Below are positions 7,531 through 13,081 of a stretch of 13,081 bases of DNA, piece after piece. The position numbers were made by a program, and so were the translations under genes. Numbering within the stretch: position 1 is the first letter of the stretch; each line of letters starts with the position of its first letter. Source of the stretch: JBBRHH01 sp038222915 (lineage in GTDB: Bacteria; Planctomycetota; Phycisphaerae; Tepidisphaerales; Tepidisphaeraceae); assembly GCA_038222915.1 (NCBI GenBank), contig JBBRHH010000108.1, forward strand, positions 1 through 13,081. The letters run 5' to 3'. The notes beneath the pieces were generated by a model that worked only from the letters and a program-made list of their open reading frames with translations, did no database searches and was not told where the DNA came from.

Positions 7531-7587
7531 GCACGGCATAGGGGGACATTCACAATTAGGCACGGCATGGGGGACATTCACAATTAG
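7531..7587. repeat. Tandem repeat, two copies of a 29/28-bp unit
   Basis: Copy one (7531-7559) and copy two (7560-7587) are identical except for one extra A after GGCAT in the first. Each contains GGGGGACATTCACAATTA. The copies abut exactly and end with TTAG. Short GGGGACATTC-type words occur, from memory, as dispersed repeats linked to REP-associated IS200-like transposases in several phyla; whether this is such an element needs a genome-wide search. No intact transposase is near. Confidence 0.75.
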
Positions 7588-7734
7588 TGCAAATCGCTCA
7601 TCGCTCATCAGCAGGCCTCGTTGGCCGGACCAGTGACCTAAGGCTGGTAATCAGCGGGGCGATGCTGATGCGGAGTTCTTGCAGTTCCAGGCCAAACACA
7701 TTGTTCTTCTCTCTTGCCTCCAGTTTTCTGTCTC

Positions 7735-7752
7735 CAGCCCCACTGCGGGCTG
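7735..7752 (-). terminator. Stem-loop just after the alpha-E stop codon
   Basis: CAGCCC at 7735-7740 pairs perfectly with GGGCTG at 7747-7752 around a 6-base loop, directly beyond the TAA of the alpha-E gene (7753-7755). On the - strand no T-run follows, so intrinsic termination is doubtful; a 3'-end protecting hairpin is equally possible. Confidence 0.3.
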
Positions 7753-8760
7753 TTAGTGCAGAAAGTAGGCTTTCTGGACCGCCAGCACCGCGAGGCCGAC
7801 CTGTTCCTGGATGCGCTGGAGGAATATGGCCAGGCCCTCGGTGAGGATATCGGGCATTTCCATGTAGTTTAGCTGTGCGTGGAGTCGGCCGAGGATTCTT
7901 TCGGCGGCGTCGATGGAGCGCGGGTTGATTTCGGCGCGGATGCGGGTCATGGCTTCGTGGGCCTTGCCGACTGAAAAGCGGATGCTGCGGGGGAAGTTGG
8001 TTTCGAGGATCAGGAAGGCGGCGATGCGGACCGGGTCCATGTCAGCCATGTTGCGGCGGCGGTAGGTTTCGAGGGAGCAGCAGCTTCGGAGGACGGCCAT
8101 CCAGTGGATGTTGCGGATGGGGGTTTCGAGGCCGGTCTCGCTGGGGCCGAGGATGTCCCATTTGGTTTCGAGCAGGCGGCAGGTGACGTCGACGCGCTCG
8201 ACGAATTTGCCGAGGAGTGTAAAGAGCCAGCCCTGGTCGTGGGCGAGGGTTTGATCGGTGAGGCCCTGGAAGAGCATGGAGCCGGCCGTGAGCTGGTTGT
8301 ACATGTCGTCGGGGGCGTCTTCGAAACGGGCGGGGGCGTCGTCGGCACTGATGGACCAGTAAAGGGTGTTGATGCTTTCCCACATTTCGGTGGAGATGTT
8401 TTCGCGGATGGCGCGGGCGTTTTCGCGCGCGTGGGTGAGGCAGGTGAGAATGCTGTTGGGGTTGTTGTGGCCGAACATCATGTACTGGGCGATGCGGCGG
8501 CCGATGGAATCCTTGCCGGCGGGCGGATCTTCGACGTGCATGACACGGAGGATGCTGCCCCACTGGCGCTGCAGAAGGATGGGGCCCAGGTCGGCGACGT
8601 CGGTGAGGAGACTGGCGTTGACCTGGAGCATGCGGGCGATGTGCTCGACGCGCTCGACGTAGCGGCTCATCCAGTACATGGAGTCGGCGTCGCGGGCGAG
8701 CATGGGGCGCGGGCCGCTCTGGGACTGCTTGCTGATCTGGCTTGCGATTGTGGTAACCAT
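7753..8760 (-). CDS. Alpha-E domain protein (ATP-grasp partner)
   Basis: The 335-residue protein is an all-helical alpha-E domain protein (DUF403 type). The family signature is near the start: MLARDADSMYWMSRYVERVE at residues 20-39, the typical R-x-A-x-x-x-Y/F-W-M-x-R-Y-V-E-R pattern. Further helices with ARENARAIRENIS and ETNFPRSIRFSV are also typical. Such proteins are nearly always encoded beside a circularly permuted ATP-grasp enzyme and are thought to work with it in making a peptide or peptide-tag modification; the exact chemistry is unproven. That enzyme is encoded 31 bases upstream in the same direction, so the two form an operon. The ATG at 8760 has GGAAG (8767-8771 on the + strand) 6 bases ahead; a longer open frame upstream overlaps the ATP-grasp gene and is low-complexity. 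About 19 residues precede the usual family start. No signal peptide is seen, so it is cytoplasmic. Confidence 0.9.
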   Translation of the reverse strand: MVTTIASQISKQSQSGPRPMLARDADSMYWMSRYVERVEHIARMLQVNASLLTDVADLGPILLQRQWGSILRVMHVEDPPAGKDSIGRRIAQYMMFGHNNPNSILTCLTHARENARAIRENISTEMWESINTLYWSISADDAPARFEDAPDDMYNQLTAGSMLFQGLTDQTLAHDQGWLFTLLGKFVERVDVTCRLLETKWDILGPSETGLETPIRNIHWMAVLRSCCSLETYRRRNMADMDPVRIAAFLILETNFPRSIRFSVGKAHEAMTRIRAEINPRSIDAAERILGRLHAQLNYMEMPDILTEGLAIFLQRIQEQVGLAVLAVQKAYFLH

Positions 8761-8791
8761 TGATTTCTTCCAACGGCGCTGGCGATTGTTT

Positions 8792-10396
8792 TTATTCTTC
8801 TTCGAGGACCCAAGTGTCTTTGCTGCCGCCGCCCTGTGAGCTGTTGACGACGAGGCTGCCCTTGCGGAGGGCGACGCGGGTGAGGCCGCCGGGCATGACG
8901 ATGGGCTTTTCGCCGTAGAGGATGTAGGGGCGGAGGTCGATGCGGCGGCCTTCAAACTTGCCGTCGCAGAAGCTGGGATGCTGGCTGAGCTCGACGATGG
9001 GCTGGGCGATAAAGTTGCGCGGGTCGGCGCGGATCTTGTCGGCGAATTCGTCGCGTTCCTGCTTGCTGGCCTGGTGGCCCATGAGCATGCCGTAGCCGCC
9101 GGATTCGTTGGTGGATTTGACGACGAGCTGATGGAGATTGGCGAGCACGTGCTGGCAATCGTTTTCGCGGGCGCAGATGTAGGTGGGGACGTTTTCGAGG
9201 ATGGGATCCTGCTTCAGGTAGAAGCGGATCATGTCGGGGACGAAGGGGTAGATGGCCTTATCATCGGCGACCCCGGTGCCGGCGGCGTTGACGAGGGCGA
9301 CGTTGCCGAGGCGGTAGGCGTTCATGAGGCCGGGGACACCCAGGCCGCTGTCGGGGCGGAAGCAGAGAGGGTCGAGGAAGTCATCGTCGACGCGGCGATA
9401 GATGACGTCAACGCGGCGCAGGCCGGCCGTGGTGCGCATGTAGACGAAGTTGTTTTCGACGACCATGTCGCGGCCTTCGACGAGTTCGACGCCCATCTGA
9501 CGGGCGAGGAAGCTGTGTTCGAAGTAGGCCGAGTTGTAGATTCCGGGAGTCATCACCACGATGGTGGGGTCGTCGGCGCGGGGCGGGGCGACCCAGCGGA
9601 GGCACTGGAGAAGGTTGTAGGGATAGTCTTCGATGGCGCGGACGCGGTAGGCGCTGAAGATGGAGGAGAGGACGCGCTTCATGATGCCGCGGTTTTCGAG
9701 GACGTAGCTGACGCCGCTGGGGGTTCGGCCGTTGTCTTCGAGGACGAAATAGCGGCCGGCGTGGTCGCGGACGAGGTCAGTGCCGCAGATATGGATGTAG
9801 ATGTTTCGGGGGACGTTGACGTGGAACATCTCGCGGCGGAAGCTTTTTGCGCCATAAATGAGCTCTGCGGGAATGATTTTTTCGCGCAGGATGTGCTGGT
9901 CGTGGTAGATGTCGTGGCAGAACATATTGAGCGCGGTGAGGCGCTGGGCGAGGCCACGTTCGATGGCATCCCATTCACTGTGGGGGATGATGCGGGGGAT
10001 GAGGTCGAAGGGGAAGATTTTTTCGACGCCGCGGGTGTCGCTGTAGACGGTGAAGGTGATGCCCTGGTTGCGAAAGGAGACGTCGGCCATGCGGCGGCGG
10101 CGTTCGAAAGCACCGTGGCCAAGGGCATTTAGGCGTTGATGTACAGCCTCGTAATGAGCGCGCGGAACCCCGGCCTGCGCGAACATTTCGTCGTAGAGTC
10201 CATTAACTTCGTAACCGTCAAACACGTTGCGGTATCCGATCTCCTCGCAAGATGCCTCCGCCGCAGACGCGGGGGAGTTTACGGGTTTTGGGGCGTGGTT
10301 GCCAGCGGCTGGGGGAGGGCGACCGGCGGGGTGCGAAAAGCGGGCGGCTGAGCGGGATTGCGCGTCGCCTTTGCCGTTTGAACGTGGAAGGGGCAT
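8792..10396 (-). CDS. Circularly permuted ATP-grasp protein (DUF404/DUF407 type)
   Basis: The 534-residue product matches the circularly permuted ATP-grasp type 2 family throughout: YDEMFAQAG near residues 69-77, then ITFTVYSD, PFDLIPRII and NMFCHDIYHDQ. The phosphate/metal region has EDN at 220-222, followed by GRTPSGVSYVLENR, and the glycine-rich ATP loop is ESGGYGML from 431. The C-terminal GLTRVALRKGSLVVNSSQGG segment is also characteristic. ATP-grasp enzymes activate a carboxylate with ATP and join it to an amine or thiol; here a peptide or glutathione-like ligation is the likely class of reaction, substrate unknown. Residues 1 to about 55 are a Pro/Ala/Ser-rich extension, not part of the family core, so the start could lie a little further downstream. 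A TTG at 10459 would lengthen it by 21 residues but would overlap the divergent lipoprotein start. It is the first gene of the operon with alpha-E. Confidence 0.92.
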   Translation of the reverse strand: MPLPRSNGKGDAQSRSAARFSHPAGRPPPAAGNHAPKPVNSPASAAEASCEEIGYRNVFDGYEVNGLYDEMFAQAGVPRAHYEAVHQRLNALGHGAFERRRRMADVSFRNQGITFTVYSDTRGVEKIFPFDLIPRIIPHSEWDAIERGLAQRLTALNMFCHDIYHDQHILREKIIPAELIYGAKSFRREMFHVNVPRNIYIHICGTDLVRDHAGRYFVLEDNGRTPSGVSYVLENRGIMKRVLSSIFSAYRVRAIEDYPYNLLQCLRWVAPPRADDPTIVVMTPGIYNSAYFEHSFLARQMGVELVEGRDMVVENNFVYMRTTAGLRRVDVIYRRVDDDFLDPLCFRPDSGLGVPGLMNAYRLGNVALVNAAGTGVADDKAIYPFVPDMIRFYLKQDPILENVPTYICARENDCQHVLANLHQLVVKSTNESGGYGMLMGHQASKQERDEFADKIRADPRNFIAQPIVELSQHPSFCDGKFEGRRIDLRPYILYGEKPIVMPGGLTRVALRKGSLVVNSSQGGGSKDTWVLEEE

Positions 10397-10446
10397 ATCC
10401 GCATCAAGATCTTGGATTGTTCGTAATATGTCCCGCCGAGGCCAAT

Positions 10447-11001
10447 ATGGTGAAATCAAGTATCATTGTCATTTTGGTTGCTTCTCTTATCTCGTGTAAC
10501 TGCTCACCGCTGACTTCTCCGAGCGCCCCGGCCACTAATCAGCCCGCGGCCGGTCCGGTTAAGAGTTGGGATTTTTCAAAATCGCATTCAACATCTGACA
10601 TCCCATGGCCGGACTCCGAATTGAGCAATTATTACGAAATGGCGGTCAATCAACGAGTTCATGCACTTTTTGAAAACTCCCTTCAACTGGATCATTTTGT
10701 TGACAGAGTTTACTTCGAACGGTGGAAGGGAAGATTAATTTTTGTACAGTTCATGCTCGAACCGGAGACGGTAGACGAAGCTGCTTCGGGTGCTCGCGAT
10801 CTTGCGAGAAAATGGAATTTGTCGCAAAAACCAGTCGACGAATGGCTCGCCGACGTGCAATCTGGCAACCTTCGGACGGCGGCGACGATGCGAAATGCCC
10901 TGCGGCCGCAGGTATCCCTCGAAATCTTGAATTCGTTCGATTCAAAAAAGCCATTCTATATTTCACTCATGATTAGCTGGTATGACTCGGAGTTCCGGTG
11001 A
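10447..11001 (+). CDS. Small lipoprotein of unknown function
   Basis: The 184-residue product begins with a short basic start (MVKSS), a hydrophobic core (IIVILVASL) and a lipobox LISC at 14-17, so it should be lipidated on Cys17 and anchored in a membrane facing the periplasm. A Ser/Pro/Ala-rich linker follows to about residue 40. The rest (about 50-184) looks like a small mixed alpha/beta domain with a VYFERWKGRLIFVQFML strand region and a SKKPFYISLMISWYD end, in no family I recognise. The frame is open further upstream, but this ATG is chosen because of the signal peptide and GAGG just ahead of it at about 10438-10441. It is divergent from the ATP-grasp gene, with 50 bases between the starts, so the two may share a control region. 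A functional link with the ATP-grasp operon is possible but unsupported. Confidence 0.7.
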   Translation: MVKSSIIVILVASLISCNCSPLTSPSAPATNQPAAGPVKSWDFSKSHSTSDIPWPDSELSNYYEMAVNQRVHALFENSLQLDHFVDRVYFERWKGRLIFVQFMLEPETVDEAASGARDLARKWNLSQKPVDEWLADVQSGNLRTAATMRNALRPQVSLEILNSFDSKKPFYISLMISWYDSEFR

Positions 11002-11209
11002 CAGGTCGTGAAACGAGTGGGTACTTCGTGTGTCCGGGGAATGGAGAAGGCCGCCGATTGCGCCGGCGCCGCACGTGCCGAGTTGCTTTGTCTTGACGCT
11101 CTCAAGGGCGCGTGGTTCTGCCGAATCGGCTAGGCGCGGGGTGCAAAAAAACCGATGCATAACCAGCACATAAACTATCAGGGGGCTGAAACTGCTAGAC
11201 TGAACTGAT

Positions 11210-12367
11210 ATGCGGTTACCGGATTTTATCGTGCTGAATATCGAGCCGATTCTGGCCGAGTGGGAAGTCTTTGCGCGCAGCATTACGCCCGGTGCGAAGA
11301 TGAACCGCTTTGCGCTGCGGGATCACGCCAAGGACATCCTTCGCGCAACGGCGCTTGACATGAAGTCGGCCCAAAGCGACTCGGAGCGGTCAGACAAGTC
11401 GAAAGGCAATGCCGACGCGGGCTCGGCAAGCGTGCGGCTGACGGGGGCGTCGGAGCTGCACGCCGTGGGCCGGGTGGATTCCGGATTCGACCTGATGGAG
11501 ATGGTTTCGGAGTACCGCGCGCTGCGGGCCAGTGTTATCCGCCTGTGGCGCGACAGTGCCCCTGATGCGGACCTGCGCGACATCGACGATCTTACACGGT
11601 TTAATGAGGCGATCGACCAATCGCTGACGGATGCCGTCAGCAGCTATACGCAGCGCGTCGATGGATCGCGGCGGATGTTCCTGGCGATCCTGGGCCACGA
11701 TCTTCGCAACCCCCTGAATTCGGTGATGATCTCGGCACAGGCGCTGTCCGTGGGAGGGGAACTGGACAGCGAGTCGGCTTCGCTTGCATCGGGAATCTTT
11801 GCAAGCGCCCAGGCGATGACACGGATGATCGACGACCTGCTTGATTTCACCGGTTCGGGGCTTGGGGCGGCGATGCCTTTGTCTCCGACTGCGATGGACG
11901 TTGGAGCGTTGTGCGCGCAGGTGGTGGACGAGATGCGGGCGGGCCATCCGACGCGAATGATTTTCATTGAGCGGCAGGGTGATCTGATGGGGGAATGGGA
12001 CGCGGCGCGGTTGCGTCAGGTGCTGTCGAACCTGCTTGGCAATGCCTTGCAGCATGGGACGGCGACCGCTCCTGTTCACCTTTTGGCACGCGGCGAATCG
12101 TCGGATGTGGTGCTTTCGGTTCACAACGATGGGTCACCGATCCCGGCCGAGGCTTTGCAAACCATTTTCGATCCGCTGGTGCGTGCGACGGCCGACCTGA
12201 AAAAGCCAAGGCGGCCGGGCAGTATTGGACTTGGTTTGTATATTGCGCGGGCCGTCGCGCGAGCGCACCGCGGCACGCTAAATGTTGAGTCTTCACACGA
12301 CGCCGGGACCGTGTTTACGGTGCGGCTTCCGCGCCATCCGGCCGGAACGGTGCGTTATGGCGGATGA
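11210..12367 (+). CDS. Soluble sensor histidine kinase with RsbRD-type N-terminal domain
   Basis: The 385-residue protein is a cytoplasmic histidine kinase. Residues about 5-145 form an RsbRD/RsbT co-antagonist-like helical sensor domain: the start with FIVLNIEPILAEWEVFARSI, a central segment ELHAVGRVDSGF, and VSEYRALRASVIRLW are typical. The HisKA dimerisation helix carries the phospho-acceptor His163 in LGHDLRNPLN. The ATPase domain has the N box around Asn278 (LLGNALQHG), the G1 box with Asp307-Gly308 (NDGSPI) and the G2 box SIGLGL at 338-343. All catalytic boxes look intact. No membrane segment is present, so it senses an internal signal or a partner protein. No receiver domain or response regulator is in the window. 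The start has no clear ribosome binding site. The 3' end overlaps the next gene by 11 bases, which indicates an operon. Confidence 0.92.
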   Translation: MRLPDFIVLNIEPILAEWEVFARSITPGAKMNRFALRDHAKDILRATALDMKSAQSDSERSDKSKGNADAGSASVRLTGASELHAVGRVDSGFDLMEMVSEYRALRASVIRLWRDSAPDADLRDIDDLTRFNEAIDQSLTDAVSSYTQRVDGSRRMFLAILGHDLRNPLNSVMISAQALSVGGELDSESASLASGIFASAQAMTRMIDDLLDFTGSGLGAAMPLSPTAMDVGALCAQVVDEMRAGHPTRMIFIERQGDLMGEWDAARLRQVLSNLLGNALQHGTATAPVHLLARGESSDVVLSVHNDGSPIPAEALQTIFDPLVRATADLKKPRRPGSIGLGLYIARAVARAHRGTLNVESSHDAGTVFTVRLPRHPAGTVRYGG

Positions 12368-12767
12368 GACGGCTGAGCGATGGTGCAGGGGTTACTTGCG
12401 GATTTCGAGTGAGGAGATGTCGGCCGGGGAGATTGGGGCGGCGCTGGCGGCCGAGGCGGATTTGGTGGTTGTGAAAGGCCAGCCGTTGAGCAAGCGGAAT
12501 CCGGCGAGTGCGATCAGCGCTTTGCATATCTGGTCACTGGATAGCAAGTTGCCGGATTCGGCCGATGCGGATGTGCATTTGGACTTTCTGGTGCGATTCA
12601 TGGAGGCGCATGAGGTGGGGCTTGCGGCGCTGGCCGGGAAGTGTGAGATGGACATTGTGTGCAGCGTCGACAATCCGACGGGGCAGCGGGCGCTGCTCCT
12701 TCTGCCGTCGATGATTGCGCGGCTTGCGCGATTTGGGGTGCAGTTGAGCTACGACTTGTACGGCTAA
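12357..12767 (+). CDS. DUF4279 domain protein
   Basis: The 136-residue product matches the DUF4279 pattern: an opening strand YLRISSEEMSAGEIGAAL, then KGQP, the invariant-looking WSLDS, a helical VHLDFLVRFMEAH segment, a hydrophobic strand with MDIVCS, and a closing helix and strand with LLPSMIARLARFGVQLSYDLYG. The biochemical role of the family is unknown; these are small cytoplasmic proteins often seen near immunity or toxin genes and elsewhere. The ATG at 12357 lies inside the end of the histidine kinase gene (overlap 12357-12367), so translation is probably coupled. The frame is open for another 75 bases upstream, but that part is only the kinase gene in another frame. Confidence 0.8.
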   Translation: MADETAERWCRGYLRISSEEMSAGEIGAALAAEADLVVVKGQPLSKRNPASAISALHIWSLDSKLPDSADADVHLDFLVRFMEAHEVGLAALAGKCEMDIVCSVDNPTGQRALLLLPSMIARLARFGVQLSYDLYG

Positions 12768-13081
12768 TTCCTGAAACCTCGGGCGGGATTCGCCTCGTAA
12801 TTTTGAATGCGTCCGAACGATTGCGGTCGGCGGTCGCTCGATTCCATGGGGTCGTGCTTTGAAGATGTCGCGGTCGGGATTGGTTCAGATTTCTGGGCGA
12901 TTTTTAATGATCGTGCATGGCGGTGGACGGCCGTTGGCCTGGGCTTGATCAAAATCGCCTCTGTCATCAAGTTTTTTTGCCGGGATTTAGCTGACATGCC
13001 GCTCTTTTATTGAATTTGGCAAGGGTAGTCGATTGCTGAGCCGGGACGTGGCCGATGTCTGTCCTATCGCAATAGAAATGT
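12768..13081. other. Gene-free 3' end of the window
   Basis: No convincing gene is seen in these 314 bases. Two short frames (12807-13013 on +, 12764-12997 on -) lie opposite each other, have no recognisable domain and are probably chance. The region carries a long interrupted inverted repeat at 12896-12959 and a run of seven T at 12972-12978. Confidence 0.5.
12896..12959. repeat. Long interrupted inverted repeat / stem-loop
   Basis: GGCGATTTT at 12896-12904 pairs with AAAATCGCC at 12951-12959, and GATC at 12909-12912 pairs with GATC at 12947-12950, giving 13 pairs with only a TAAT bulge on the left arm. The 34-base loop contains a smaller GGCC/GGCC pairing. The T-run at 12972 is 12 bases beyond the stem, too far for a standard terminator. 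It may be a structured RNA, a processing site or a mobile-element relic. Confidence 0.5.

Larger units (their letters stand above)
7171..7752. other. 582-base intergenic region between the kelch and alpha-E genes
   Basis: No convincing gene is present. It holds a + strand promoter-like sequence (7356-7392), a tandem repeat (7531-7587) and a stem-loop at the alpha-E stop (7735-7752), listed separately. A + strand frame from an ATG at 7239 runs to 7541; AGGAGG lies only 2 bases ahead of that ATG, too close for normal initiation, and the product is Lys/Pro/Ser-rich without recognisable features. A 20-codon frame at 7479-7541 has AAAGGGG 5 bases upstream and ends inside the first repeat copy. On the - strand the words MIYRVVWPAASR (from 7464) faintly recall the start of IS200-like (Y1) transposases, perhaps a decayed remnant. 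None of these is strong enough to call a gene. Confidence 0.5.

Noticed and set aside
8761..8955. 65-codon upstream extension of the alpha-E gene
   Set aside because: It is Ala/Ser-rich, overlaps the end of the ATP-grasp gene in another frame, and a good ribosome binding site supports the ATG at 8760.
8978..10132. Long + strand frame (384 codons) opposite the ATP-grasp gene
   Set aside because: It is extremely rich in Ala, Val, Asp and Gly with no domain pattern, the usual shadow of a high-GC gene on the other strand, which has unmistakable family motifs.

Overview
The window looks like a stretch of a high-GC Planctomycetota chromosome, possibly Phycisphaerae or the Tepidisphaerales. This is inference from the mix of genes: a PEP-CTERM exported protein, a large secreted kelch protein, an ATP-grasp/alpha-E gene pair, a soluble RsbRD-type histidine kinase and a DUF4279 protein. 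No rRNA, tRNA, CRISPR array or intact transposase was seen.

Layout. Bases 1-426 hold no gene, but they carry a plausible promoter region for the PEP-CTERM gene at 427-1161: two tandem dyads, a -35/-10 pair and a leader hairpin. Next comes a block on the + strand (1323-4846) that looks accessory. It starts with a 608-residue protein with an unrecognised N-terminal part and a complete class III nucleotide cyclase domain. After it come two translationally coupled genes: a small nucleotidyltransferase-like protein (DUF6932 type) and a 306-residue partner of unknown function. The cyclase gene is visibly less GC-rich than the genes further right.

From 4984 to 10396 the genes lie on the - strand: a secreted kelch beta-propeller protein (4984-7170), a 582-base intergenic region with a tandem 29/28-bp repeat and an orphan promoter-like sequence, then an operon in which an ATP-grasp enzyme (8792-10396) is followed 31 bases later by its usual alpha-E partner (7753-8760). 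The transglutaminase-like protease often found with that pair is not in the window.

From 10447 onward the genes are again on the + strand: a small lipoprotein of unknown function, divergent from the ATP-grasp gene by 50 bases; then a cytoplasmic RsbRD-HisKA-HATPase histidine kinase overlapping by 11 bases a DUF4279 gene. The last 314 bases hold no convincing gene but contain a strong interrupted inverted repeat.

The most interesting part is 1323-4846. The nucleotidyltransferase/partner pair resembles a two-component toxin-antitoxin or defence module in architecture, and it sits directly behind a cyclase that could make a cyclic nucleotide signal. No recognised effector (TIR, membrane or nuclease protein) is present, so a defence role is only a hypothesis.
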